This document shows, piece by piece, positions 47,361 through 59,258 of a stretch of DNA of 64,000 nt. The stretch's first letter is position 1, and every line of letters begins with the position of its first letter. Made by a program: the position numbers and the translations under genes. Under the pieces are notes generated by a model, which was not told the DNA's origin, did no database searches, and saw nothing but the letters and a program-made list of their open reading frames with translations. This DNA is from Metellina segmentata (lineage: Eukaryota > Arthropoda > Arachnida > Araneae > Tetragnathidae): positions 1,008,838 to 1,072,837 of the forward strand of contig OX375872.1 in NCBI GenBank assembly GCA_947359465.1. The letters run 5' to 3'.

Positions 47361-47639
47361 GTGACATCACACCGATTGGATCTTTCGCCATTCCAATTTG
47401 GCCACATTCACACACAGTTCTTAAAGTGTTGAAACATTTTTATTTTTCGCACTTGAAAATGTGTGTATAAACTTTCTAAGAGTCCTTAAAAATTTCGATA
47501 GAACTCGTTAAATACTCCTTAATTTTTATATTCTATGACTCCTTAAAAATTTTGAGACAACTCATTAAATACTCCTTAGATACTCCTTAATTTTTGTATT
47601 CAAAATTCTGTATGAACCCTGTTAAATTTATATATATAT

Positions 47640-47905
47640 ATATATACGGAAGGTTCCTAGTTCGAATCAGGGTTAGGCATGGATGTTTATAAGCGTATGG
47701 CATAGAGGTGGCTGGTGCACCTTAAATCTGTGGTCCTCACGTTGGGTTGGTGTGGAAGTTTGGAGAGTGGGGTTCCAACTCAGGTGTTGCTTCGTCATCT
47801 GACCGTGGTTCAAAATCACGAGGTGTTGTCCAAGGATCTTCTCCTTATGGGATTAATCCCGGATCGTCGTCAATAGCCCGTTGTGTTGCTCAAGTACGAC
47901 ATTAA
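47640..47905 (+). repeat. SINE-like repeat, plus copy
   Basis: Starts after a short (TA)n with GGTTCCTAGTTCGAATCAGG, which includes a B-box-like GTTCGAATC, and runs through GGCATAGAGGTGGCTGGTGC, GTGTGGAAGTTTGGAGAG and CAATAGCCCGTTGTGTTGCT. The inverse of much of this lies at 47105-47360, so the pair forms an inverted repeat of about 250-bp arms. I associate this with a tRNA-derived SINE; the A box is not clear. Confidence 0.55.
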
Positions 47906-48082
47906 CTAATAATTACCAACTACCGACATATGACCCTTGCAATTTAATTATTGAAAATTTACTCATTTCCCCATTCTCGAAAAAATGGGGAATTTTCAAT
48001 ATAATTTTCTGCAGGGGTTTATTATTATCTATCATATTTAAATTAATATTGCACTCAGAATTTTAAAACTTTGTCTATGTAA

Positions 48083-48244
48083 GTTGCAAGTGGTGAAAAA
48101 AGTTTTTCCAAATTAAAAATCATCACAAATTATTTCAGATCCACAATAACTCTACATAGACTAAGTAGATTGACTATAACTATCGAAAATGAGTTTTGTA
48201 ATAAATCGTGTTTTAAAGAACTCGTACGAGATTATGCAGAATAA
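48083..48244 (+). pseudogene. hAT transposase C-terminal fragment
   Basis: Open for 53 codons: VASGEKSFSKLKIITNYFRS, TITLHRLSRLTITIENEFCN, then KELVRDYAE, stop. This is the hAT dimerisation domain ('S-V-A-S-x-E-R-S-F-S-x-L-K-x-I-K-x-x-L-R-S-T-M-x-x-x-R-L-x-x-L'). Nothing upstream is readable, so only the tail remains. Confidence 0.75.
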
Positions 48245-48954
48245 AAGGTCAGAGGAAAATGTTTCGATTAAAAATGGAATTTTTTATTATTGTCCAATTG
48301 TGCTTTTAAAAAAAAATTTCAAATATGTATTTTAATTGTTGTTATTAGTTTTTAACTTTTTAAAATTAATGTTAATCTTATTTCATTGGTTTTTTAAAAT
48401 ATTGCCTACTGTGCTTCAATGAAACCGAATTTTTAAATTTAGATACCGTTTAAAAAAATTATGAGCATTCATATGCGGCAGAGTCAGAATCGAGATAATT
48501 TTTACCCATGTGAATCAAGCAAATCAAATATAAATCTAAAAAGTTCAGAAAAATCGAAACATTTACGAAAAAATCGACGTTTTAATTACTAATTTAAATG
48601 TATTATAAGTTTTAAAAATCATCATAAAGTCATTTAGTAAATATTGTAAAAAGAAAAAAAATATTATTTAAAAAAATCAAGTGTTAATTGATGAATATCT
48701 TTTTATATAAATTAATTAATTGTTTATAATTTATTATTAATAATTAATCAATATTAATATAATTAATTTATTCTTCCAACTTTTTACAAGGGTACTTAAC
48801 GTTGGCACGTCCCTGAAATCAAGAGTCCAAAAGTGTTGGCATTAGAGAACATTTTTTGGGATTTTGCCATGCCATGTGCATAACTCTAGTGCTGATGGTA
48901 TAGTTTCTATGGTTATGAAAATACTTTGTGAAGAGTCAATTTATTAAAAAACTT

Positions 48955-50135
48955 TTACATGGACAAGCATACGACAGTGCCAATGAAATTAGTGGAGCAT
49001 CATGTGTAGCGTACAAGCCATATTAAAGACTTTATATGGCCATAATTGCCTACTTTCATTATGTTCAAAGGCCAACTCACCAATAGTGCATGCCACTGAA
49101 AACCAGAAAGCAACTGCAAAACGTGGAGTATAACACCAATTGAAATTGTGAATTTTTATGATCTTGTGTTCAGGCAATGTACACATTTTTCACTGAATCC
49201 AATCTCTGTTGACCTTTATTACACTTGATGACTGAAAACTCCAGTCCTGTTAATGCAATTGCTTTTGGCATTTTCCAGAGATGTGCAATCAGAGATAGAC
49301 TAAATCCAACAAGTTTGTGCTCTACTGCGAGTCAGATGATGATTATGAACCTGCGAATATTGATGCTACAAACAGTTGCAGAAAAACTAAAGTCTTTTTG
49401 GCTGATTTAATTGACCATAAGCATACTAGTGCTGAATTTAGTGATGCAGTCAATCTGCTGGAAAAACTGGATTGCTAGTCACTTGGTGGCATAAGGTGTT
49501 ATTTATGGTAGATGTGTGTTTTTTTAGTTTTACCAGCTAAGACTTGATCTCTTTCTTGTTGAAAGTTTTGAGGAAGTTGTACGAAATTTGAAAATTTTGA
49601 GAACAGAGGAGGAGTTTATATTACAATTTTAAAAGTTTTAAAAAGAGTGGGTATTTATGGATTTGGATTTAAAAAAAAAGACTGATTTTAAGGTAGTACA
49701 TAAATCATAGTACATAATCAAATTGTAGGGCATAAAAGTTAGACGGTGAGCTCTGCACCACAGTGATGAACGACCTGCTGATGCAGTGTTCCATTATATG
49801 CAGATCTGAAGTGTTCTACAATTGCCTTGATCGAATGCTATCAGAACTTAAAGAAAGGTTAGAAGGCTTTAAAACTGTTTGTGAGACATTTGAGTTCTTG
49901 CATCCAAAAAAGGTATCAAAGTTATCGAAAAAGCGAAAAAAACTCAAGATTCTTTTTCGGTTATTCTTAACGTTACCGATAGGTGTACCAAGTGCCGAAC
50001 GATAATTTACCGCACTTCGGAGGCTAAAAACATATTCACGGTCAACAATGAGAGAAGCTCGTCTCATATTCGTTGCTGTGCTTGCTATTGAAAAAGATGT
50101 ATGTGATGGCCTTAATTTGAATAATATCATTGAAT
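48955..50135 (+). pseudogene. hAT transposase relic, ZMYM1-like
   Basis: Near 48956 the sequence reads LHGQAYDSANEISGAS, resembling the 'x-G-Q-x-Y-D-G-A-x-x-M-S-G' motif. At 49763-50005 an open block has LKERLEGFKTVCETFEFLHP and LKILFRLFLTLPIGVPSAER, then a TAA in place of the next codon, followed by FTALRRLKTYSRSTMREARL and IFVAVLAIEKDV. The second half is the hAT dimerisation domain ('P-V-S-x-A-S-A-E-R-S-F-S-A-L-R-R-L-K'). The gene is broken by stops; element ends were not found. Confidence 0.72.
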
Positions 50136-50454
50136 AATTTGTGAATGCAAAAGGCAGACATGGTGGAGTAACTGATTTTCAATTTTATTTTCTTCTATAT
50201 ACTGGTAGAATATTACTTTTCTTTTTCTGTGTTTTGTGCATTCACCTGTTTCATATTATTAACATACTGTTCTAAACTTCTGACTGTGCTAATATGAGAA
50301 TAACAGTATGAAAATATGTTCCGAAAGAGGAAAGAAAAAAATGGTGCCTCATATGTGATGATGGCATTCGTATTTTTTTAAATAAAATGAATCTTTTTAA
50401 AAAATACCATGCTTTTCCAAGAATTTTGCATTCTATTTAAAAAAATAGTAATAA

Positions 50455-51320
50455 TTAAATAAGAGTAGGCCCTAGGTACAACTTTAACACCGAGGGTCTT
50501 AAGACCGCCACTGCTCCTGTGTCCAATTTAAAAGAAGCTTGTTGACCCTCAACTGATATTATTTTAAGCCATTCATTACAATTATTTGATTGAACATTAG
50601 GTACAATATCAACAAATAGGCTAACATCAGAATTATTTGTTTCCACTTCATTCACTTTCCTGTGAATACTTCTAGCAATTGATTGATGAAGCTGGATTTA
50701 CCTTGCTTTTGCACCTAGCTGCAAAATGGTTTTTCCTTTTGTCCTTGTTACATAGTTTATTATAAGCTGGGCACTGACCTTTCATGTGCTTTCTCCCACA
50801 TGCCTGGCATTCAACAATTTATTGCTTTGAAGATTTGATCGTATTAGGACTGTATTTACATCATCAGCACATTTGGAGTTATTGATGGTTTTCACTTGGC
50901 TCCTACTGAATTCACAAGCTCAAATACTGTTGACCGCTTTTTGTAAGTTTAGGGCAAGTTCTCGTAGCAACCTTTCCTACATTTTGACATCTTTAACTCC
51001 CAGCACTATTCTGTCTCGAATCAGACTGGTTTCCTGCTCTCCAAAGTTGCATGATGCAGCAAGTGTCTTTAACTTAATTTTGAACCGTTCAACACTTCAT
51101 TGCTTTGTGGTAAACAGTGATGATCAAATTTAGCAATTTAACTTCATAAAATTTTCTCTCCTCAACCTCAAACTTAAATGTATTATATACATTCTCCATT
51201 TCATCACCAATTAGATTAAGTAATATGGCAATTTCTTGATGTTGTCCAGCTTTTCCACTTTCTCTGAAGACGTGAGAAAATTTTCTAGCTTCTGCTTCCA
51301 CATTAGCCAATTTTCACCGG
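50455..51320 (-). pseudogene. Ty3/Gypsy gag and protease fragment
   Basis: Minus strand. 51089-51310 is capsid (FSHVFRESGKAGQHQEIAIL, LNLIGDEMENVYNTF). Around 50740-50815 come zinc knuckles, CQACGRKHMKGQCPAYNKLC and a degraded second. 50455-50655 is a protease start with WLKIISVEGQQASFKLDTGA (catalytic D-T-G). The next pol segment expected in this family, P-I-L-G-x-x-A-C, is found at 37105 on the same strand, so this is the 5' part of the same split element. Confidence 0.75.
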
Positions 51321-51424
51321 CATTCCCGCCGAAACACTACTTTCCAGGAGGCTTAAAGGCCATTGCAAATGGTGATCATGGATTAGGCAAAATTCACTTT
51401 ACAGAACACAAAAGTTAATTTTTT

Positions 51425-51850
51425 TAGAATATGAGGGTTCTAGCAGATTCTTGACACCATGTTTCCTTCGCTTTTGGTTATGTGTCAATTATTTAGGAAG
51501 TTCCATAATCGTTTAATAATGATTGCTGGCAATTCACAGACATAACTTTAACGTGCTCTCTTGGTTAAATAAAATAAAACTGTATACTACGAATATCTAT
51601 AGAACAGCAGTTATTGGTTACAGTTAACATCACATGCATGTAACCTCATTCTTTCCCTAAAGAAAAAAAAAAGGAACTATTTAAAGAATCAGTCCCACCA
51701 CCGACCAACATGACTCGGGTAGCATATTTTCCTGTATTTGAATAAAGCACATAATAATTTATTTCTGATTGGACTTTCGGGCCATGACGTCCCAGCGATT
51801 TGCCAATAAAAATAATCTTTGCTACGACTCCGGTGATAAATTTTCTGCCA
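51425..51850 (-). repeat. Possible 5' LTR end and primer-binding region of the Gypsy element
   Basis: On the minus strand GAAGGAAACA is followed by TGGTGTCAAGAATCTGC, the position and type of a Gypsy primer-binding site; upstream sequence contains TGTTAACTGTAACC as a possible LTR start. The other LTR was not found near 24600-25170, so the call rests on position and the TGGTGTCA start. Confidence 0.35.
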
Positions 51851-51859
51851 GACAAACTG

Positions 51860-52690
51860 GTTAGAACTTCTCTTGTAAAATGTTACTCAGGTCTGAAAAT
51901 GTGTTTTGCTCACTCGCTTTAGAAAAAAGCAAGTTTTCGATCCTGCAATGGTAGCAGTTACTTTTTTAATATAGAGATTAAGAGAATCAGCTTTATTTGA
52001 AAAATTACATGAAAGTTTCAAACATTTTCATTCCAAGTTTCTGATAACTGCAATACTTTATTGTAATTTCTTTTCATATCAAATTTTTAATTCTTAGATT
52101 TAGGAATTTTAAGAGGACTTTTCTACTATTTGCAAAAGGCTAAATAATAATTTTTTATTGGTTTTAAAAATTTTATGATACATACAAAAAAGTTAAAAAT
52201 AATGTTCTTGCCAGTTTTGAAGGCTTAACTTATGTGATTAGTTTTCTGACCACTTGGAATTAAATCCTGATTTTGTTAGAATTATTTTTGAACAATAGGT
52301 ACTTTTTACATTCTGTTGAATGAATATTGTCATTTTAACTGAACATCACGATATTTCCCAGTAGTGTAATAGTTTTAAAACATTTTCTCCGCAACACGCA
52401 TGACTAAATAACCCAAGAGAATCATGGGAAAGATTCTATTGCTCAAGAAAGTCTAAATTGGTTAGAAATCATGCAGAAAAGACAGCAGATTGCATAATGG
52501 ATGTATTTGTGTTAAACTCTGAGGGTTAACATTAATGTACAGTAATGCAATCATATTTACATACCTATTTTATAAAGATATTAGCAAAAGCAGAATAACG
52601 TCTGATTTATCAACAGAAGATTAATATATAATATAACTAACAGTACTCACATGGCATTGCCTGTGACAAAGTTTGGCTTTTACACTGATT
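51860..52690. other. AT-rich spacer, no gene seen
   Basis: No coding sequence or clear element ends recognised. Confidence 0.5.
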
Positions 52691-52734
52691 TCGACAAAAT
52701 CAAATTAAACATTAATAAACAAATTGCATAAATG

Positions 52735-52908
52735 ATAAAAATTAAATATTGCTATGCTTTCAAAAAATCTTAAGGCAAAAGAAAAAAAGCAAGAAACAAA
52801 CATAAATTCCTTGACTCAGATCAAACAGAACGTTTAAAAAAATTGGTGTGCCTCCAAAACTGAACATATAATAAAAGATTTGACACTTCCAAAAAGAAAA
52901 CCAGTATA
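52735..52908 (-). repeat. Dispersed repeat fragment, same family as 61470-61640
   Basis: Shares AATGATAAAAATTAAATAT, TTCCTTGACTCAGATCAAAC (TTCCATGACTCAAATCAAAC in the other copy) and CACTTCCAAAAAGAAAA with 61470-61640 in the same orientation. The second copy runs on into the Helitron-like head at 61937. Confidence 0.6.
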
Positions 52909-53070
52909 CAGGGTTCCCACAGGTCTTAAAAAGTGCTTTTTTTATCTTCTATTTCTAAAAGCCCTTAGAAGTACTTATTTTTCTTTGTAGTACTTTGAAA
53001 ACAAAATTCAGTTTTCAAATGACGATCACAATATTTCGGACATCTTTTTAGCGCCCGACGGGCGATAAAA
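52909..53070. repeat. hAT-type element end, second copy of the 27396 family
   Basis: Starts CAGGGTTCCCACAGGTCTTA and shares AAAACAAAATTCAGTTTTCA with 27396-27630. A possible opposite end is at about 61384-61450 (GGAAGAACCCTG then CGTATAC), with loosely similar flanks, which would make everything between nested; this is uncertain. Confidence 0.45.
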
Positions 53071-54242
53071 TTGCTTATGAGTACATCGTTGGTGATGATT
53101 CGGGAGCATGAATGGTAACTCTTGATACACGATACACAAAGGTTTTTGGAATTTCAGTGACTTCAGGTCAGCCAATGAATCGTCAACCGACTCTCGATGA
53201 GCGCCTAATACATTTAAAGACTTGAAAACCAGTCAATTTGGTGCGGACCTACGAGTGGCTCTCGCAATGCACAAAATAGGGGCCCTGCTAAACGAACTAG
53301 ATTACAATCACAGGGCTCCTAACAGGTTTCAAGGTCTAAAAAAGTGACAAAAGTGACTAATTGAACCAAAAAGGTGACAAAAAGTGGCTAATCGAGTAGA
53401 AAAAGGTGAAAAAAAGTGACTAATCGAGCAAAAAAAGTAACAAATAACAATAATGCTAAATATATTCATGTATAAAGATAGAAAATAAAAAGATCCTCCC
53501 CAGCTACCCCTATCTTTTCTTTTTCTTTCTTTGGAAGGATATTTTTATTTTCTTCATTTAAAAAGCATATAATTTTAAAATATTAACATAACTTTTTTTT
53601 TTAAATCGGAAGCATGTTTTTTAATTTGTTTATTTTTAACACAGCTTGAAGCATTTCTTCCTTTTCTTTGAAAAATTATGTCTTATTTTTTTTGTTGAAA
53701 AAGTCTGAAATTAATTTTGTCTTTTTCTTCCGGAGCAACGCGAAAATAAGGACAAAAATAAAATGTCTGAATGTTTTTCTTTAAAAACAGTAATAAAATT
53801 CCCTATTAACACAAATAATTTCTTTCAAGTTCCAAATGTGGACGTCCAAAATCCGGAATTGTCAAAAATTTCGAAAAAAAAATATTGGACGTTTTGCTAA
53901 CCCAAGTTTTTTTTTTGTTTTCCTCACTTTTTTCCATCTTTCTGACAATTTTCATGAAACAAGGAGGTAAACCTGGACCTAATTGATGAAACAAAGCAAA
54001 ATAACGGACATGTTCAGAGTAAATACCACACAGAAAAATTAGAAGATTTGGAAGTAAAATTTCTTGCATTGTTTTTAAAAAAATTCCTATTTATATATTC
54101 TTTCTACTTATTCCTATTTATATATCTGCTATTTTAGTATTACAAACGCAAAATTTGCACAGGGGAGATTAAAGTATTTTTGACAAAAAATGCAAATAAT
54201 TCGAAATCCGGAATGGCCGAGGACCAAAGGATTCCGGATTTT

Positions 54243-54622
54243 CAGGCCCTGATTTACCATTAGGCCCGTGAGGCACGGGCCTAGGGCCCCTAAATTTCAA
54301 AAGTATCTAAAAATTTTAAAAAGTTTTTAAGTACTTGCATAAATTATTGGGTATTTACGTAAATGTCCGTCGACGGTTTCCCCCACTATTACATTCTTGT
54401 AATTACATTAATTATCTAACTATTATGTTTTTAATTTTCATTTGCTTTATTTTGTTTTGCCAAGAGTTATAAGTGATGTCACGATTTTCTCAAACTTTTT
54501 GGTGACATCTGTGAAACGGTCAATTATTGTTATAAAATTAGTTTTGTGATGAACAAATAACATGGGGGGGGGCCTTCCTGCGTGTTGTGCCTACTGTACC
54601 AAATTTTCTAAATCGGGCCCTG
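54243..54622. mobile_element. Nested hAT MITE with 8-bp target duplication
   Basis: 380 bp. CGGATTTT flanks both sides exactly (54235-54242 and 54623-54630). Ends are imperfect inverted repeats, CAGGCCCTGATTTAC and CAGGGCCCGATTTAG (right complement). No coding capacity. Confidence 0.88.
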
Positions 54623-54851
54623 CGGATTTTGTACTGTTTTAAAGATAAAAAATTACATGCATACATGAAAGTTTTTATCCTTAAATTATAGAAACAAAAT
54701 TCTAATGCACAATTTCTCCGAAAATGGAAAATTTTTTTCCTTTTCATAGAGGAAATTTCCCTTTTCCCTGCATCGACACGATTTCGGGAGTGAACCAAAG
54801 ATAACGCGGAGTTGCGGATTTTCGATTCTGTAGCATAGAAACTCCGGAAGT

Positions 54852-55905
54852 TCAGGAGCACTTGGCAACTCTGCTAATGTCTCGCAGTCTGAAGAACTGG
54901 TTCCAGTAAACATCAATAGGCTTCATTCTAAATCCTTCTTCCTCTAATTCTCTGTGGAGTAATTTCCACTCATCCAGTAGTATGTCTGTCAGGACATCCC
55001 ATAGCATTGCTCTTGTAAATTCTAATACTTGTCGAACACTCCCGCCACTGAGTCTCTCAAGAGAACCAAGACAGGATAAACTTTTAAGGAGAGATGAACT
55101 GAAGGAGGACTTCTTCAAAAGATATTTAACACTGGCAATATAATGCTTCTGAGCCCTTAGAAAAAAGAAATTCCTTTCCTCCTCTTTCACATTCTGTAGC
55201 GCTCTAGAAATTTTATCTTCAGTCACAATATCAGCCAGAGGCAAAAATTTCTGAGGACGTAAGTATAACTTCCGATTTATCCATTTTCAAATCTCAAATA
55301 AATTATTCTTCGTAGATCCTACCCCAAAATTGTTCTTGTCAACAATTCAAGTTGAGAATGAAGGTTATGTATTAGAGGTTCCTTTTAGTGAAGAAATTCG
55401 GTCACACGATTAAATATACATGCATTTGATAGGACAAATATCACCTCAGCCTTCATAATATCTTTTCTAAGTAAATGAACAATTCTTTTGTAACCTGGTC
55501 TTTGTATCATGTTTGGCTTCTTTATTTGAATGTAGTCAAGGAAATACTTTCGCATTGCAATCCAATGTTAAAGCAACCTTTCAGCAGCTGTCTTTAGGCT
55601 TAGCCACCTGCTTGAACAATGCTTGATGAAATGGTGAGTGGGAAGTTTCAAGTCTTCTTGAATTTGTTTTAATGTTGACCAACGCATAAGCCACTGATTA
55701 AAAAAAAAACTGTGAATAGTAAAAACTAGTTCAGACACATCTTCCCCTAACTCTTTTAGAACTTTAAGAAAAGCATTATGTATTGAGTGAATATTACATG
55801 TCCCAATGTTAATTAGTTCCTTTTTTCGGGTAGAAAGTAATGAGTCATTAATCTTTTTAAAAACTGACTTTCACTAAAAAAACTCAAGAAATTGTAATAA
55901 TCAAC
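54852..55905 (-). pseudogene. hAT transposase relic, minus strand
   Basis: From 55905 down: LINIGTCNIHSIHNAFLKVL, GEDVSELVFTIHSFFFN, then MRWSTLKQIQEDLKLPTHHF, IKHCSSRWLSLKTAAERLL, stop, HW, and KYFLDYIQIKKPNMIQRPGY. The open frame 54852-55244 follows with KEEERNFFFLRAQKHY, LSGGSVRQVLEFTRAMLWDV and LLDEWKLLHRELEEEGF. The 'S-S-R-W-L-T-L-x-x-A-x-x-R-L' box is typical of the hAT insertion/catalytic region in arthropod families. It is a partial gene with stops and a probable frame change near 55250. Confidence 0.65.
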
Positions 55906-55962
55906 TTCAATGATAACAGTTAATGATTTTCAATACGTTCGCAATGATCTTTCAATATTTAA

Positions 55963-56473
55963 CCCTCTGGATACGGAGATGGACGAAATTTTTGCATTGT
56001 CTGGTTACGGAGGGTGTTGGAATCTTTTAGATTTCAAACTCTTGAAGAAACGGCTGAAGTCCATTAAGATTTCCATCCCCTCATTTATGTGCCATAAAGA
56101 GAGCAGCGCGTGAATAGCTTCCGTTCCGTTGACAGGAATGTCGGGGTTCTCGATGGGGAGTTTCAAGCACTTAAAATGTGTGAGAGGTAGATGATCTATC
56201 CTCTTAAAAATTTGCTGAAGACACCTTCGAGTGTAAATTATACATATTGAAGATTCCGCCTCCTTTCAGAGTTTACCCGCAACGTCTCTATACCTTCTAG
56301 ATATAATCAGACCCACAATAGAAATGGCAACATGTGATTACTAAACACATTACCTCTCCTGGTGGGGGAAAGCCGCCCCCAGGAGGAGAGGCAGGTTCAG
56401 CCGTGTTTCAGTTTGCTGCTTCTTTTGGCCGTTTCCGTAACATGAAGGTAGTAGCCGCTCCGTATGCAGAGGG
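55963..56473. mobile_element. Nested TTAA (piggyBac-like) MITE
   Basis: 511 bp between TTAA copies (55959-55962 and 56474-56477). Ends are inverted, CCCTCTGGATACGGAG left and CCCTCTGCATACGGAG on the right complement. The interior is GC-richer, with an imperfect hairpin at 56353-56388 (CTCTCCTGGTGGGGG ... GCCCCCAGGAGGAGAG). No transposase. Confidence 0.88.
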
Positions 56474-57227
56474 TTAACGTTGAGCTAATATCAACTTGAT
56501 TCATCCGATCTCTTGACCTCTCCATTCTCGTCTTATTCCAGAATCCGAAAATAAAACGGGTCTGTCGAGACCGCTCTCAGATCTGTGTATGGAGGATGTT
56601 ATCCCCCTTTTAAGTGACCGCTGGCATCGATCACTGTTTATGAGCTGTCAACGTCTGACCTCCTAGAGGGTTCCTCCTTTTGTTCGACCAGTGATATCTC
56701 TCTCGCGCCAAATGATATGCCACACAATGCTATGAAAGAAAAGCGTCAGTCGTAAATGCCACTCAAGGTTCTATCGCTCAAGTTAGGTAATTAGGTAAGA
56801 GGATATGTAAATGGCCCAGCTTCCCTTAAACTTACTGATAGCCTTTTCTTGTGGGAAAATTTCCACAACTTGCTGCTATACACAGCAGGCAATGTGAAGT
56901 ATGCTTTTACAGTTGAAATGGTATGTTTTTGAATCCATTCTTGCGGTGGAACGTATCGCATTTTAAAATTTAATTCGTGCGAACCCTGTTTTCTTTAGAG
57001 GGAATATGAATCTTTTTAATTGCGCACCAAAAATTTTTCTTCTTCAAATAGAATTTAAGAACTTAAAACCCCTGAAAAGGTGACTAAATGTCAAAAAGGT
57101 GACAAAAAATAAAAAGGTGACGTGTTAGGAGCCCTGCAATCATCACATGTTACTTAATTTTGTTTTAATCAATCACATCTGCAGGTGCAATGTTTTAAAA
57201 ATTTATTATAACTGGATTATTTTAGAT

Positions 57228-57701
57228 CAGGCCTCGAAATAGATTTTTTAATACAGGTGCACCTAAGATTTTAAATTAGGTGCACAGGTTATATTTTAGG
57301 TGCACATTAAAAAAAAATGTAATGTAAGAGCATTGATATAATGTAAACTAATTTATTAGTTGGTTATGTTTAGATAGGTTAGTAGTAGGTAGTAAATAAA
57401 AATATTTAAACATCTAAATTCTCCGTCCAACGGCTATCGCGACAGTCGCTTCAACAGAGCCATCTGGAAAATGTTTCGATCTTCGGAAAGTTCTGTTGGT
57501 AGTGCACAAGTAAACCTTCCTCCTGTAAAAACCCGTTACAAGCCATCGATTTTGTTTTCGCATAGTGTGTATTAAGGAATTTTAATAACGTTCATTTTGT
57601 TCAAGCATCAAAATAACATAAAAGTTTTTTATGTTAAGTGCACGGCATGCACCTAGCGGGGAAATTTTATTTTTATGTGCACCCGGGTATTTCGAGCCCT
57701 G
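57228..57701. mobile_element. hAT MITE, CAGGCCTCGAAATA ends
   Basis: 474 bp. Ends CAGGCCTCGAAATAG left and CAGGGCTCGAAATAC on the right complement. Flanks TTTTAGAT (57220-57227) and GTTTAGAT (57702-57709) match at 7 of 8. AGGTGCAC recurs three times near the left end and GTGCAC near the right. The larger relative begins near 59652. Confidence 0.8.
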
Positions 57702-58361
57702 GTTTAGATAACCTCTGTGCAAGAAAATTACCTAAGTTCAATAAAACAATTTTGATTACATTAAAAAAAAATGTTGCAGAAGAATGCAGTGCCTTATTAT
57801 TGCTTCAATTTAAAGAGTTTTTAGAAACAACAGTCTCAAAGTACTCAGCATCATTCAGAAACTTTTATCCAAAATCTGACAAACTAGACAATTTTATAAG
57901 TGATTTTTTACTTTAAAGATGCAGCAAATGAATTTTATGGAGAATAATGAAAATTCTTATGATTTTATCGCATGGTTCATAATGAAACTTAGAATTCTTA
58001 TGATTTCATCACATTACAGTAGAGCGTGGGCTCAGTGTAAATAAATCATTAGAATTTTTTAAACTTAAAGGAAGAATCCTACATAGATCAGAGGTTCATT
58101 TCTGAGAATGTAAATAATTCTAATGATATTCACACTACAACTATAACAAAAGAGATAAAAAGGTTTCTCTTTTTCAGGGCAAAAATATTTCCTTCATTTG
58201 AAAGAACAACAAAAAAAGAAAATAGAAAAACTAAACTATTTAAAGTCTAAAAAAAGCTTTTCTTCAAGCTGATATTACAGATATGGAAAATTCAGCAGAA
58301 CTGTCTAATAAGGCAGAATCTTCTAAAAGTATTTCCTTTGTTATAAAAGACTAGCGACTAC
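57702..58361 (+). other. Unidentified stretch with short open frames
   Basis: A frame through 57702-57916 reads GKFYF... FRNFYPKSDKLDNFISDFLL and a few shorter Lys-rich pieces follow to 58350. None resembles a family I can name. It could be the degraded 5' part of a hAT transposase, but no motif supports that. Confidence 0.3.
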
Positions 58362-59258
58362 GTGGCTAGACCGGCTTTGACCGTGACCTCTGTCACGCTT
58401 TGCCCGTGCCCGTGGTGAGCAAACCAACATCACAGGCAACGCCGTGATGTAAGGTATGTAACTGGTGTAAAATTTTCCGCAGATTTCAAATCCTGTGCAG
58501 ATATATTCAATTTTAAAATTATTTATTTAAAGAAAATCATATTTTTAGGTATCAATCTAAAGTGAAATTTTCGCAGATTTCAAATCCGTTGAAATTTTTA
58601 ATCTATCTTTAGCGATTCCGAGTTTACGAAAAAAAGCTTAAGAATCCCAGTCAATAGGTTATTCTATTTCCTGCTCTCATTCACAAAAATGGGACAGGAA
58701 ATGTAATCTGTTTTTTTTTTTAACGCGAACGGCACGAAATGAATTTGTTTATTTTTGGAAAGTAAAAGTTACCGTGACGTCACAATCTCGTACGAAAATA
58801 TAAAAGATATATTCAATTTAAAAGTTATTTATATTTTTTAAAAAATCATATTTTTAGGTATAGATCTATTGTGAAATTTTCCGCAGATTTCAAATCCGAT
58901 GAAATTTTCACTCCATCTTTAACGGTCTAGGAGATAGAAAAGGAACTCATTGACTCCAGTTAAGAGATGGTTTGTTTTTATCGTCTGGCTGAAATATTAT
59001 TCTGCCGATCAAAATCAAAACGGAAATTAAAGCAATAAATTAAGAATATGTGATCTCTTCTATGCTGTCGCATTCAATAATGATTAAATTCATTAAAAAA
59101 TCTTCTAGATTGAATTTTAAAATTCGCTTCGACCCAAAAATTGCAAAAAACTCGGACTACCTGTGTGCCAAATCTCATTGCTGTAAGTGCCATAGAATCG
59201 TCAGAATTTTGCGACAAACAGACAGACAAACACTTCCTTTTATAATAGTAGAGAAAAT
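58362..59258 (-). repeat. Helitron-like dispersed repeat, minus copy
   Basis: The inverse of the 32450-33335 element: on the minus strand it starts TCTACTATTATAAAAGGAAG (from about 59256), passes GACGATTCTATGGCACTTAC and TTGGCACACAGGTAGTC, then repeats a unit with GAAATCTGCGGAAAATTTCA (near 58888 and 58573, and partly near 58480). Confidence 0.6.

Larger units (their letters stand above)
53311..57136. mobile_element. Composite TIR element, CAGGGCTCCTAACA ends
   Basis: 3,826 bp with inverted ends CAGGGCTCCTAACA (left, and right on the complement). CAATCA flanks both sides (53305-53310 and 57137-57142). Just inside the left end, GTGACTAAT and AAGGTGACAAAA words recur; the right end has AAGGTGACTAAATG and AAAGGTGACAAAAA, so likely iterons. 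It contains a decayed hAT transposase on the minus strand and two nested MITEs. The 6-bp duplication is unusual for hAT. Confidence 0.72.
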
